Assembly (NCBI GenBank): GCA_920105625.2
Contig: OV050033.1
Span: forward strand, 130,881,821 to 130,945,820
Source of the DNA: Clusia tigrina
Lineage: Eukaryota > Arthropoda > Insecta > Diptera > Clusiidae
DNA length: 64,000 bases
Direction of reading: 5' to 3'
The notes beneath the pieces were generated by a model, which had not been told where the DNA came from, did no database searches, and saw only the letters and a program-made list of their open reading frames with translations. Below are positions 23,925-56,636 of this stretch, in pieces (position 1 is the stretch's first letter; each line of letters opens with the position of its first letter). The position numbers and the translations under genes are program-made.

Positions 23925-24511
23925 ATCTAGCCTGTAGCGCAAATGTAATCGGCCGCACTTAAACTCAAGCGCAATATCAATAAGTTCATAAGTCTCTCAA
24001 CCACCCAATCAGCCAACCAAACACTTCACACCAAACACTGTCGCAAGAACACTCCTACACACCTGCTCGCCGTAGACTTAGCAAATACCAAATTCATTGC
24101 ATCTTTTAGGCGCAGTTGTCGGCGAGTATTTACACTTAAGCAGCAGACTAGCAACAACACTCATTCAATCATTTCATATCAAACCCATCACTGCACTGTG
24201 TGCAGGCATGTTCATTAAAAGTCAGTCACAACACAAATGTAGCATCAGCCAAGCGAAAGCAAATTACGCGAAATGAGCTAATTTCAGTAACCAACAAAAA
24301 AATGCTTACTTACCAAATTACGTTGCAGTTCAAATTATTTGATGTGAAATATTATTAAATATTCTATTTTTATATTTTCTATTTGTACAAAAATTATTGT
24401 TTTCGAAATGTTCTTGTAATTCTTGTTCAAAATTATTTTGTTTTTTCTCTCTTCTTTTGTACAAAATTATTTTGTTACTTTTTTTAAATTTTCAAAAAGA
24501 TTGTAAATAAA
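23925..24511 (+). other. fzr 3' UTR with candidate poly(A) signal
   Basis: The stretch after the fzr stop has no ORF and becomes very AT-rich. A canonical AATAAA lies at 24506-24511, about 580 bp after the stop. The mRNA end is inferred from this signal only; other AT-rich candidates lie further downstream. Confidence 0.4.
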
Positions 24512-24984
24512 TTAGAAATGTATATTTTTTAAAAATGTTAAAATTTAAATATGCGAGTGGAAAAAATTTAGCTTCATAAAATTTTTGTAAAAATATATAC
24601 AATTTTATAAAATCAAGAAAGCATGAATTCAACGTAAAAATAACATTATTGTGTAAAATTTATATAAGCTCAGCTTCTACAAAATGGTATAAACAATTTA
24701 TACAAATTTATCGATATACATTTAAAAATTATTTATACAAAAAGACAGTTAGAAAATTTAAAAGAATTTGTGTTAACTTTACACTGCTTTGCTGGCGAGT
24801 ACTCGGCACACGAAGGTGGCGTTAAGATGAAACCTAGGAAATCTCCTTGGACTTGGCGGAAACATTTGTATATACTTGTACTTTCTTGAACATACGAATT
24901 GTCTTGGCAAGAGACAAGATTGGGGTGTCAAATTAGAGAAAACAAAGTGGAAACATTGCAAAAATTTGGCTTCTGTATCCAGCA
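24512..24984. other. AT-rich intergenic sequence
   Basis: Nothing recognisable beyond A/T runs. Confidence 0.3.
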
Positions 24985-25255
24985 ATATCCAAAATTATCT
25001 GAAGGACGACATTGAACACCTTGAGTACTCCTACTCCTTCCTACCAAGGCAATGTATATCATACTAGAAACCAGCTCCTGTTTCTTGGATATTCAAAATT
25101 TAGCTGGAGGACGACACCTTAAGTACTCTTACTCCTCCCTACCAGGCAGATGATATCATAATAGCAACCAGCTTGAACAATATTCAAAATTTAGTTGAAG
25201 GGCGACATATAACACCCCGAGTACCCTAACTATTTCTTACCAAGGCAATGTTAGG
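24985..25255. repeat. ~100-bp tandem repeat, three copies
   Basis: ATATYCAAAATTTAGCTGRAG (allowing variants) starts copies near 24985, 25089 and 25180. Each continues through GGACGACA, GAGTACTC and CTACCAAGGCA. Confidence 0.75.
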
Positions 25256-28200
25256 AAACCAACTAATAAGCTCCACCGATTGAGCAACGACCAAGCAATA
25301 TCGTCTGCAGTACAAGTATATTTTTGCCTAAGAAAAGGGTGCCTCCGAGTGTACAAACTTCTCGGCATTTAACCAATTTTTCGTTGTTTTCTGTGACGTC
25401 ACTAGGAGGTGTGCATCTTCTTAGGATTAAAAATTGGTTCAGAACTATTGTTAATCAATGTGAATGACGTATAAGGCCATTTTCATCTGATATTTCACTA
25501 ATATTTTTCCTTTGGTGTAACCTATGCAAGGTAAACCGCCTTCAAAAAAACTAAATATTAAAATTTCAAAATACTTAATACATGTTTTCAAAATTAAAAA
25601 AAAAAACTGAACTAAAAGTTTCAAAAAAGTGGATTAAAGTTTAAAAAACACCTGGACTAAAGTTTTAAAAAAACCCCGGACTAAATTTGAAAGAAACCGG
25701 AAGAAAAGTCGAACAATTTGCAAAACAAAAAGTCCAACATAAAGGAAAAAGTTTCCACAAATATTAGAAACCCAAAATAAGTTCAAAAATTGATCAAATA
25801 GATCCAAATTCAAAATAAATTTGATTAAAATTCTGTCTGAAGTTGAAAGTATTTGCGAAATAAAATTGTATGAAATGCACAAGTAAAAAACAATTTATTT
25901 TATTGTTAAAATATGCAAAATAATTTGCTACAAAAATATTTAAAAAAATTTTTTTTGTCAAAATTTAATTTTGTGAGGTTGAAACAAAAATTTCATATTT
26001 AAGATATTGAAAATTTCAATAGAACAAATACAAAAAATTAACTTATTACACAAACAAATTATTTTCTATACATAATATAACATTTTTGCACTTAAAAATT
26101 ATTTTAAAAAATATCTCATAAAAACTTCCATAAATTAAAACTCTTTAAATTAAATTGAATTTGAAAAGTTTCAATCATAAAATTTAAATCATAATTTTAT
26201 TAACAAAAAAAGTTTACCTTACTGAAATTGGCTCATTATAAACAAATGAAAAGTTAACAATTAGTTAGAAATTGTTGGGAGAGTTGTCAATTTAAGTAGA
26301 TAGCAATTAATAACTATAAACTAATTAAGTAGGTTTAAATAATAAATTAAAAATATATAATAATAAATTATAAATATATAATGAATTTCGTGGACATGAG
26401 AAGAAATGTTAAAGAACTGTGTAAATTGGGGTGCAATATTTCTGTGAAATATATTTAAAACAAAATTTATAGAAAAGTTGAAAACTTGTTAAAAGACATG
26501 CCACCAAAAATCAAACTTTCAAAAGTGGAACTAACTAAATAAATAAAACATAAATCCAAAAATAAATAAAACATAGATAAAAAAAAGTAAATAACCCATT
26601 CAAAAAAATGCATTAATAAAACCAATTATTCAAACTATAAAAAGTAAAATTAATAAAACCAAATATAATTCCATCAATAAATAAATAAAACTGAACATGC
26701 CTGCCACACCCCCTACACTGCACCTCGATGTAAAAATAGCAAAAATATATATATATTTTTGCTTAACAAAGAACTGAATTATATTTTATGAATTATTATA
26801 TAATTGCTCTGATATATGGACATAAACAACTTTTAAACTAATCCATTTATATTTCCTAATTATGTATATTGAATTGAGTGTATTTTCTCATTTCAACTCT
26901 TTTTGTCATAAATTTTTATTTTATATTTTCATGTTGTAAAAAAACAAACAAAAGAATTGCAAACTCCTCCAGCTTCATTCTTCACTTCATTTGTGCTAAT
27001 TCAAGCGCCACTCCCCCCCCCAACTCCATCACTAAACCATGTTAATTACTTTTTAGTTGGGTTTCCTTCTATTTTTATATACCATATACATAATTATTAT
27101 TATAATTTATATTTGTTTAAATTTTCTTAAACAAATTTATTTTGTAATTCGCTTTTATTATTTTTAGCACATTTTGTTAATATTTTATAAATATAATTAA
27201 TAACGAATCACTTTTGTACTAATTATACATATAACTATATTATTACGGATTAATTAATTAATATTATGTGTAATTTAAAAAGGAAAATAGCCAAATTTTA
27301 AGAATAACGATAAAGCATATATTTTAATTCATAAATATTATTTCTAAACATAACTTTTATGTAGCAACATATTATTTATATTATTAAAAAAACATTTATT
27401 TTTAATTAACTCATATGGAAAACAAACTGTGTGGTATTGTTTAAGCAGAAAAAAAGTCTTGAATGGATGTAAGAATAAAATTAAATTGAAATGTGTGAGA
27501 ATTAAAATTTTGAAAACAAAGAAAAAATTGTTTTGGAATCTTTTTGTAGACCGTCTTTCACGAAATTTACAGAAGATCAGAAAACAGCCAATTTTCCTCT
27601 TCTTCATGATCGTCTAATGTTGTGATTATGCAAACTAGCATTTAATAGCATAATGCTACAGCAATCGATTCAAAATTGATAGTGACTGACCAAAACTTAA
27701 CGTAACCGAAATAAAATATATTAATAGTAAACATTGAATTACGTTTTCACTGAAATCAACTACCCAATTAACTAAATGAAAAAATGTCAATATAGAAATA
27801 AAATATCCACACACGTCTATGTTAAGTCTACTGTAATCACATAAATGTTGTTGTATTTAACATACCCCTTCCAGTGACAATTAGCATTGCACTGTTATGT
27901 TAATGTAAAGTTTGCTTAATCAACTCTTTCGCTTTCTGTTAACTTATACATGCAGTCCCCATATGATACTCTGGATTGGTGCTGTAAAGTGGAAATTCCA
28001 TTCACAATCAATACCATAATTATAAAAATCGAATTTGGGGTATTTATCGTTCCAATAATACTGTAAAAACGGCGAATTGACTCCAGCAGCTGTACTAAAT
28101 AATAATAATCAATGCTTATTATTATAATTATTATTGTTGTTCCCGATTTAGAAGATATTGATGAGAACAACGAATATTTTTTAAGAACATTCGGTATATG

Positions 28201-28285
28201 AGCAAAGGAAAGGACACTATTTAATACGAGTACACTACGATTCCACCCACTTCTCTGTCGCGAAAACATCAGCAAACATGTTGCC
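25256..28285. other. Very AT-rich intergenic block
   Basis: Long A- or T-rich sequence with low-complexity ORFs only. A TAATAATAATAA..TTATTATTAT fold-back lies near 28095-28135. No gene supported. Confidence 0.35.
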
Positions 28286-28341
28286 TAAAAGCGTAGGCGG
28301 TCACTCCCTTGGTCGCAAGGGAGTGACCGCCTACGCTTTTA
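28286..28341. repeat. Perfect hairpin palindrome, 26-bp stem and 4-nt loop
   Basis: TAAAAGCGTAGGCGGTCACT continues CCCTTG (28286-28311). It is followed by loop GTCG (28312-28315) and the exact reverse complement of the stem at 28316-28341. The stem centre is GC-rich in an otherwise AT-rich block. Confidence 0.97.
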
Positions 28342-28639
28342 AAAAAAAGCCGAATTGCAGGACTCTTTCCTTCAATGGTTTGCAACCGCTATGAAAAATT
28401 GTTCATTGGTTAGTTGATTACGGTAGATACACAGTTTCCTGAACAGAATCACAATTAGCGCTATGGCGTCGTTTGAAAACCGAAGTGATGATACATTTTT
28501 ATTAAACCCATCCCGTAGAGATTAGGTATCCTAACAGATTCTTCAGACTAACTGTTAAGCAGCTCGACAGATTATAAAGAACGTCCCCGCAAATCTATAG
28601 CATGTCCTTGCAATGAAGAATAATATTATTCAATTTATA

Positions 28640-28920
28640 AGCATGTAAGGAAGGAATGTATATGAATATAACTATGTTGCCGAGTAAGTACACGCACTCT
28701 ACGCATTGGTAAGTAGGTAGATAGATAGGTAGAGAGTCCAATATAGCCCATTATGATACCACAGCAACTCATCCCTTTTTCTAGATCTCCACCCAACCGG
28801 AAGTGGTGATGAACCATATTAGGCCTTGGATGTCAATTTCTGTTATATCGAATTTATGAAGAATATATGCAAGTATATAACATCACCGTGGTATCACAAT
28901 GGGCCATTATGTATGCTCAA
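28640..28920. other. Traces of LINE 3' ends in inverted orientation
   Basis: CCCATTATGATACCACAG (28747-28764) is the near reverse complement of CCGTGGTATCACAATGGG (28886-28903). That word also resembles the 3' segment of the LINE near 3895. A degenerate TACC/TATC tail lies at 28710-28733. Short and decayed. Confidence 0.4.
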
Positions 28921-29250
28921 GTTTGCTTTTGGAGAACTGGGCTGCCACTGCTACCTAACATATAACGATTTCCATTTCAGAGTAGTGTTGGTTCTTTTAT
29001 GCAACACAATTCTCCAGTTTGCCCTCATATTTAGTGTCAGCAAAGCACACTTTCTCACCATAGAATGGTTGCTATACATTGAGTTATTGTTTCACAAGGA
29101 ACGGGAAAATATATTCTTCTAATCTGGAGGGATATTTCTTCACTGGGGAAAACAATGTAGCGGGACGCAAACCCAACGTGTATCTATACTAATCTATGGA
29201 AATATGCTCCTTTGTACCCAGAATCCCGGCATGAAAAGTTGTTCCAGCCC

Positions 29251-29551
29251 AGGTTGAATTTACTCTTAAAGGTGAATGCAAAAACAAAATTGTTTGGACT
29301 AATTTTCCCTGGTGAACTGCCAAAATTGAGTTGCTGGAAAAATACCATCAAAATACATAAATAGGCAAGCAATTATAATTTCAAATTTTGTGTTTAATGA
29401 GAATTTTTGTTTTGCAATTTTGTTTCATAAATTTGTTCATTGTTGAGTTCATTTTTCTTTATGACATGCTTTATTTCAATTTGCTTATGTTTCACAATTC
29501 ACAAGGGAAGAAATTCACGGTGCACCTGTCTTTAAGATGGATTCACCTTGC
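29251..29551. mobile_element. MITE with AAGGTGAAT-type termini, copy 1
   Basis: The left end is AGGTTGAATTTACTCTTAAA then GGTGAATGCA; the right end is AAGATGGATTCACCTT. The interior is shared with 51094-51374 (AATTTTCCCT..GAACTG, AAATTTTGTGTTTAATGA). CAGCCC occurs on both sides. No ORF. Confidence 0.6.
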
Positions 29552-29728
29552 TTCAGCCCTGCTCTTGTTTCTTCTTCTGAAAATTAAACAATATCATTTT
29601 TGAGTGTTATTGCTTGAAAGCATCGAAAGACGTCATGGGAAACTTTTATTCACTAAACCATCTGTTCTCTGGTTTGTTTACGAAATTTAATTTTACGCAT
29701 TATCTACAAAGGACCCTTGAAAATTTTA

Positions 29729-29800
29729 CTTGTATTATGATAATACAAGTATAATTTATATGTATTAAGATAATACAAGTATAATTTATATGTATATATG
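29729..29800. repeat. Short tandem duplication with palindromic core
   Basis: GATAATACAAGTATAATTTA occurs twice, about 34 bp apart, and TTGTATTATGATAATACAA is self-complementary. Confidence 0.6.
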
Positions 29801-30427
29801 TATATGAATGAGCATGTCTCATAAGACAGGCAATGAGTGGAACGAGAGTGATAAAAATTAAGACCCAAGATTTCTAGCTGGGCCCACATCAAAAGAGTAA
29901 ATACCGCTCATGCTTTCAGAGACACTATTTTACAATATTATGCTGAACATTTCTTACTTTGCTCTTTCTTGAATTTTCTTTTGGTAAGCCAATTGAATAT
30001 TTATTTTTATTTTAATGTTTTTACTTTTATTGAAATTGTTCGTTTTTGTAATATTTTGAATACAATAACTACAAAGGAGAAAATTGTACTTAAAAGAGAA
30101 ATCTTGTTTGTACAATGAATAATCTTATATTAAAAAAATAAAACAATAATTTTCAATGCTTAGTATTGATTGACGAAATCAATATGGGCTCCAAAGCGAG
30201 TTTCTCTGGAAAGAATGGCGATTCCAAATTGTGGTCTGAGATCCAACAGATAAATAAGCACGTAGAATAAACTAGAGAAAGTGCGAAACAATACTTGTCT
30301 CTTCAGAATATGAACTATGATATCAAAATACTCTATAATATAATATAATAGAGAGTATTTGATTAGAACAACCCCAACAACAACATGGAAATATCGCACT
30401 ACCGCGTGCATACTTACAAAGCGAGAG

Positions 30428-31736
30428 TTAAGGTGTAAAACAGAAACAGAAACAGAATCCAGTGCATTTGCAACAGAAACAAAATCAACAACCGAACTAG
30501 TAACAATATAATTATCTATAGAATTTAACGACTAAAAATTAGCGTTTGGTGACAGAACAAAAACAACTCACCGTGAGATGTTTCTGTAGCAGAAAACTAC
30601 ACAAATATTAAAATAACTGTTGGTGATAGCGAAATAAATGCATTTTATTGATTTTAAATTTGTAGCGTAAAATAATTATGATTTGTTAATAATGTATTTT
30701 AACTACAAATTAATTAATTTTTTTCAATATGCAATTCCATATACACAATTTCCGAATCTGATTTCCAAAACTCAACTACGAGGACAACAGAATTTCCCAA
30801 CAGAAAGTGGGACATGGTTACAGCGGCAAACACATTTCGACAGCAGCAGTATTAATATAATTTGGTTTATTTAGGAACATTTAGGAAAATATATTTCTAT
30901 TAAAAATTAGTTCTCTATTTTATTTAGTTTTTTCGGTTGGGAAATTAAATAGTAGCTTATTTTCCCTCTAGCTTCTTCACGAAGCTTAACAAAATGCTGC
31001 ATACAAATCCTCTTCATTATACATCTCCAATTCTTTTCCACGTCCGCGATGCAATTTATTTATCTTTTCAATAAATATAATCAGAAATATTCTATTGTTC
31101 GCGCTACAAACAAAGTACAATTTTACAGAAATTTTTTGTGATTTCTGTTTCTGTGGGCTGCATAAGCAACGCAAACAGAAACAAAAACAAAAAAGCTCGA
31201 GATATAATAATTGTCTGTTCTGTTTCTGTTGTCGTTTCTGTTCTACATATGTCAGTTTGCAAACGTCGCTAGCACAAGCATTATTTCTGTCCTTTTCTGT
31301 TAATGTTGCCGTTTCTGTTCTATGTCACTCTGCACCTTGACCAGAATATATAAAACATTGTGAACTCATCAGCAACATGTTTAGCTTAAGATGCAAACAG
31401 ACTTAAAACAAAAGCGCTAACAGAAACAGAACAGAAAATTATAATTTCTGGAGTAAATTCTGCTTCTGTTTGCGTTGCTCATGCAACAACATAAAACAGA
31501 AACAGCCACAGAGATAGCACCAAGAATTACTTCATTATTTCTGGCGATTTATACTACAGAAAGCTCTCACGACGAGTTTTTTCAGTTCTGTCGCGAAACA
31601 TTGATTTTCTGTCGTGAAATTCTGTAGCTATTGCTAATCTATTACAAATTCGTTTTGTTGATTTTGTTTCTATTGCAAATGTACTGGATTCTCTTTCTGT
31701 TGCCGTTTCTGTTCTATGTCACTCTGCACCTTTACC
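30428..31736. mobile_element. Fold-back element with ~160-bp inverted termini (CAGAAACAGAA-rich)
   Basis: The left arm (30428-30582) and right arm (31567-31736) align as reverse complements through GAATCCAGTGCATTTGCAA, AGAAACAAAATCAACA, GAATTTAACGAC and CACCGTGAGA-type blocks. Inside, CAGAAACAG subrepeats and a second right-end copy (31301-31345) occur, plus inner inverted words around GCAACGCAAACAGAA. No transposase ORF, so non-autonomous. Confidence 0.8.
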
Positions 31737-32650
31737 GCTGATGAGCGAATTTGTGTCTCTGGAAATTCATATTTTCTTGGTTTAATTAACCCAACCGACT
31801 CAGCCAATGAGTTATAGAATTCACGCAAACGTTGAGAGGACTCCCCAGACGCTCACAGCAAATCAATACCACAACTACTGAACTGCAGGTATGAGAGATT
31901 ACTAAACCATAACGGAGAAGGTGAATTCTGAAGGTTGAATTATAATTGCACTACCGACGCTATTGAACCTCATTACCTCTAAATAACCCATTGTTATTAC
32001 AAACCACAATAGAACTACATACCTTGTTGGTGCTTCTGTGACTTTCAATGTCACCAGTATCCGTGTTAGTGCAATTAAAGAAGCACTACCACTGAAATTT
32101 CGGTCGAGTTAGTGTGGTGAAAATCAGACCCCACCCCACTAAAGCTCTACCGTAATGCGTGTTCTATTATTTTGTCTGAAAATGAGGGTCTTACGTATGT
32201 ACATAAACTAGAATTATATTGAGAATAGAAAAATGCGAAGTGAGAGGCAATAAAATTGCAAACAAGCACGAATTGTTGCATTTAAAGAACACGCAATTAA
32301 ATGTTATTGCGGCACCCCCAATGAACTGCAGTGGGAATGCATGAGAATGAAATCCATATGTTTGGCCAATTACTGGTGTGCTCAGTGGCGGACTTACAAC
32401 AAGGGAGCCTGTGAGCAAACACTGTTTGGGGCCACTCTGTCCGTAACAATTGCATTGTTATCTCTATGTTCCATAAGCACTGCCAAAAATGGGCCTGATA
32501 GTCAAATGAGACTGAGTGCAAGTTTATAACAACTTGAAACTAGAACTGTCCAAGAATTATTTAAAATATTGCTTGAGCTTCTCCAATTGTTTCATGTGAA
32601 CATATTTTAAAATAAAGAACAACTAAAAAATTTGAACATACGAGTATGGG

Positions 32651-32866
32651 GTACATAACAACAACCCAACAATTGAACGAATTCGTGTTTAACAACAACC
32701 CGAACAATTGAACACATTGGGCACAGTACATAACAACACACCCAAACAATGGGACATATTCGTACATAACAACAACTCAGCAAAGAGAATATATTCGTGA
32801 ATACATAACAACACACCCAAACAATTGAATATATTCGTGGATACATAACAACAGCCCAAACAAATA
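32651..32866. repeat. ~43-bp minisatellite, five to six copies
   Basis: Units resembling TACATAACAACA-CCCAAACAATTGAATATATTCGTG, variably deleted. Confidence 0.75.
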
Positions 32867-33239
32867 ACATTTCTGCGTATAATAACTTTCGCAATTTCAT
32901 CGCAATTTTTGTTGGGTGTTTTCAATTATTTCACACATCAAACAAAGTTAAAAAGTTTCAATATATAAAATAAAACTGTCTGACAGAAAAAACCTAACAA
33001 CAGTGCTTGGGTTAACAACTGGGAACTGTCATTGGAAGTTCAGAAGTGTTCGTAAAAAGCTATGAAAGAGGAATGGGAGTTCAATTGGGAGAAGAATACA
33101 AATTACTGCGAATTGTGACCAAATAAATGGGGACACAGTTGAAAGGAACCTTGTCTTGATATCCTTATTAAAAGAAAAATCCATCCAAATCAGCGATCAG
33201 TTCACAAAATCAACGGCCAAAACAATTTACTTCAGTGAT

Positions 33240-33690
33240 GTGACCAACTTATGGAACGGTTGGTAAATCTTCCCAAAAAGACATCATTTGATGGGATATT
33301 TGGATCGGCACAGAAATCAATAGATTGTGATATGATGTTTGGTCCCGCAAAGTAATTGTCGCGATATTATTCGAAAGATAATCGAATCACGATGGTCTCC
33401 TCAACGAGAACAGAGTTTGGATGCTGAAAACCAATTTTTAACAGCCTAAACTTATTGATATGGATCTATTCAACATATTATTTCAACAAGATGGCAGTTC
33501 GTGTCGCACGGCATGGTGAACGTTGAATATATTGAAAGAGAAATTGGACTGACTTCAAAATACAGTACGACAGCAACCCCATTGGATTCTCGAAATCGTG
33601 TGATTTGACGCCGCGGCATCCATTTGAACAATATTTTTTTATATTAAATGTTACGAAATAATCCTCAAAGTAAGAAAAAAAATCATCAAA
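33240..33690 (+). pseudogene. Mariner-family transposase remnant
   Basis: Broken reading frames give DMDLFNILFQQDGSSCRTA (second catalytic Asp region) and, in another frame, SKSCDLTPRHPFEQYFF (third Asp region, SCDLTP). Internal stops are frequent. Earlier sequence from about 33120 may belong to it. Confidence 0.75.
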
Positions 33691-33699
33691 CATAATTTT

Positions 33700-34957
33700 A
33701 TGTTCAATGAAAGAGATTAAAAAGTATAAGTTAGGCTTATAAAGGCTTAAATTTTAAGTGATGTTGATGTGAAGATAAATAGCGAAAAATTATAGATTGG
33801 TGGAAGTGGGTCAACACAGGGAAATCTGGTTGTTGCGGTTCTAGATGTCAATTACAGTTAAATGATTTTCTCGAATAAGGAAAAATTATGTGCACATTTA
33901 TCGAGAGTTTACTGTATTGCCATTTAAATTAAAGTTAGTTTGTAGAAGTGAAATATCAATGTTGAAAATTTATAAACAAATACTGAAATTGATATATCAA
34001 ATTATGCTTCAGCTGGAGCCTTATCTCCATCTCTGCTGCTCTTTGCTAAGGTCAAAACAATGCTTTGGAATTCACTATGATTTCTTTTCTTAGCAGTGTT
34101 GCCAATCAATTCTTCTTATCGCTCAATCATCATCTAAATACCCTGGTTACAGGTTCTAATAAACGTCTGGTTTTTATAAATTGACTGGTTTCTGAATAAA
34201 ATCACTTCCCGATTCCGCAATCCCAGGTCCGACTGTGGCCTGTGGTCATATAAGCACAGGGCTTTAATATATAAACTAATTCATATATAAATAATATATA
34301 GGCCCTCGTACAAATGGGTGTTAATATGTAAACAAGAGAAAGTATATAAAAATTATATATATGTAGGAAGAAATATTTGGGGCATTACTGGCCCGAGGGC
34401 AGATATATTAGAGCGACGAACCCCAACTCAGTGCTAAGGTTCCTTAGAACTTTTGGACTAATAGAAGACTCTTAATAGGTACATGCACGAGGAGTACTAT
34501 AGATCAAATTAGTTTTCCTCTTTGTTTCATTCATATACTAAATTCTTTTCTTTGTAGCATCAAAATTGGATTTGTTTTGAAATTTTTTTAGTGATATAAA
34601 ATTCTCAAAATATCGTCAAGAATATTTGCTTATACTTCGTTCACTGGATTGCTTCAATTAAGGGTAGTTCAATCAATTAGTTTTAATAAAAGTACTTCAA
34701 TCAAACAACAATTCACTTAAGAAGCAGTTCACAGGGTTTCTTTTTATACAACAGCTTTAGAAGCTACAATTTCTCTACTAAATCCAAATCTTATCACTTC
34801 TGCTTTCAATTCACAATTGAACTAAATTTCGTTTCTTTTGAAGACCCATCCATCGCATTCCAGAACTAAGTACGAAATCAGTGTGAAGAAATATCATCAT
34901 TGACGATATTTCGTCTATGACTCCAACTACGACACCCTCCACAAAGATTTTCCTAAA
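33700..34957. other. Intergenic, unassigned
   Basis: Nothing recognisable. A few ATATAT runs at 34270-34365. Confidence 0.3.
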
Positions 34958-34960
34958 ATG

Positions 34961-35140
34961 ACCCGACTTCAAACTCCGACTTCAGCTCCAACTTCAACTC
35001 CCACTACACAAATGTTTCTCAGACGACTCCGACTTCGAACTCCGACTTCAACTCCAACTTCCACTCCCACCATAAACATTTTTCTTATACGACTCCGACT
35101 TCGAACTTCAACACCGACTCTGACTCCAACTTGCCTTATC
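34961..35140. repeat. 66-bp tandem repeat built of ACTCCGACTTC hexamer-like words
   Basis: Copies begin near 34961, 35025 and 35091, with the word CGACTTCGAACTCCGACTTC recurring. Spacers end in AAATGTTTCTC or AACATTTTTCT. Related to the minisatellites at 1822 and 35510. Confidence 0.75.
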
Positions 35141-35509
35141 ATGAGATCTATTTCAGCATACCTAATATGCATAGAGCATATTGCATACAATAATGAAAAG
35201 GAATACAAATTCAATTTATTTAATTTACTTAATTTTTAATTATTTATAAATTAAAACTATTTATATACGAGTATGCAGGTGTACAGATAAATATATACAG
35301 GTGATGTTTCTCCAGCTGATTTTTAGACTACAAAGATTGTATAAATAATTTTATGGAGGTGGAGTTGTTGATAATATTTCGACTCCGATTCGGACTGCAC
35401 CCAAAGCAAGCGATTCTGAAACTCCTAGTCAACTCCAACTCATACTAAAAATTAATGAAAATACAGTATTCAAGAAATTGAATTTTTATTCCGTTCCATT
35501 ATTCTATAA

Positions 35510-35715
35510 AAAAAAACACTCATACTCCAACTCTGACTCCAATTTAAATTCCAACTCATACTCCAGCTCAGTCTCTAATTCAGAATGCAACTCAGCCTCC
35601 GACTCCAACTGCGCCTCCATCTGCGCCTCCAACGCCGACTCTAATGACGACACCAACTTCAACCCCAATGCCGACAGCTACTCCGACTCCAACACCGCCT
35701 CCAAAGCCCTCATAA
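35510..35715. repeat. Irregular CTCCRA/CCAACT hexamer repeat
   Basis: Thirty or so imperfect hexamers (ACTCCA, CTCAGC, GCCTCC, ACTCCG). The 154-codon frame across it, Ser/Asn/Asp-rich, reflects this composition and is not called as a gene. Confidence 0.65.
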
Positions 35716-36272
35716 CAATACTAGCTCTCTCGGTTTGGGTGTATTGCTACTATCAACGGATTACGGTGTCATTGTATTGTAGACCAGGGCCCGGGCCCAG
35801 TCTTATGTCAGTCCGCGACTGTGTATGTAATTTATATCAAGACGAAACAAGTCGAATTACGCCGACTGTAGTAGCGAAACGAAGACGTGTGGAGTTGAGT
35901 TTATTGTGTTCGTTCACGAACCTTACCCTTAACTCTGAGTAATTTATAGAAGGGCTCTCCCCGCATGTGTTAAGCGCGTTATTTATTCCCACACTTACCA
36001 GTTAGAACCGTGTTTCTTTTGTCGCTATCGATTTGACAGCGGTTATCAAACTTTGATATCAGCATTTATTTTTCTGAGTACTTTATGGCTGCACAAGGAA
36101 CTAAGAAACGCTGAGCGACTTGCTGCTGATTTGAATTGCTGCATTGCCCAACAAAAGCGTTCGGCTTAGCCAGTTTAATTTCCGCTGGCAAACGGACCGG
36201 TTTGCTCTGTTCCAAGGCAAGAGCGCGCTGTGTGGTTATTTAATTTGCATTTAAGTACGGCTTAAACGGAGT

Positions 36273-36278
36273 TCAGTT
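36273..36278 (+). promoter_or_regulatory. Candidate initiator (TCAGTT) of the 5'-nucleotidase
   Basis: TCAGTT matches the dipteran Inr consensus TCAGTY, with A+1 at 36275, 36 bp before the ATG. A TATTTAA stretch at 36237-36243 is about 38 bp upstream, farther than usual for a TATA box. An AGTTC at 36300 resembles a DPE but is two bases out of register. This is a motif match only. Confidence 0.3.
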
Positions 36279-36310
36279 ACCCGACAGACTCCTTGTTGTA
36301 GTTCCGCAAG

Positions 36311-56560
<20,250 letters not shown>

Positions 56561-56630
56561 GTACTCTACTCATAAAAATTGTTTAAAATTGTTAAAAATT
56601 GTTTTCAAAATATGTTATAATAACAAGATC

Positions 56631-56636
56631 AATAAA
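56631..56636 (+). other. Poly(A) signal of the 5'-nucleotidase
   Basis: AATAAA lies 70 bp after the stop codon. It would end the transcript before the downstream exon set unless it is skipped. Confidence 0.6.

Noticed and set aside
24985..25255. CRISPR-like regular repeats
   Set aside because: Whole ~100-bp units repeat with no unique spacers, and the genome is eukaryotic.
35478..35942. 154-codon Ser/Asn/Asp-rich open frame
   Set aside because: Its first two-thirds is a translated CTCCRA hexamer repeat and the remainder has no domain.
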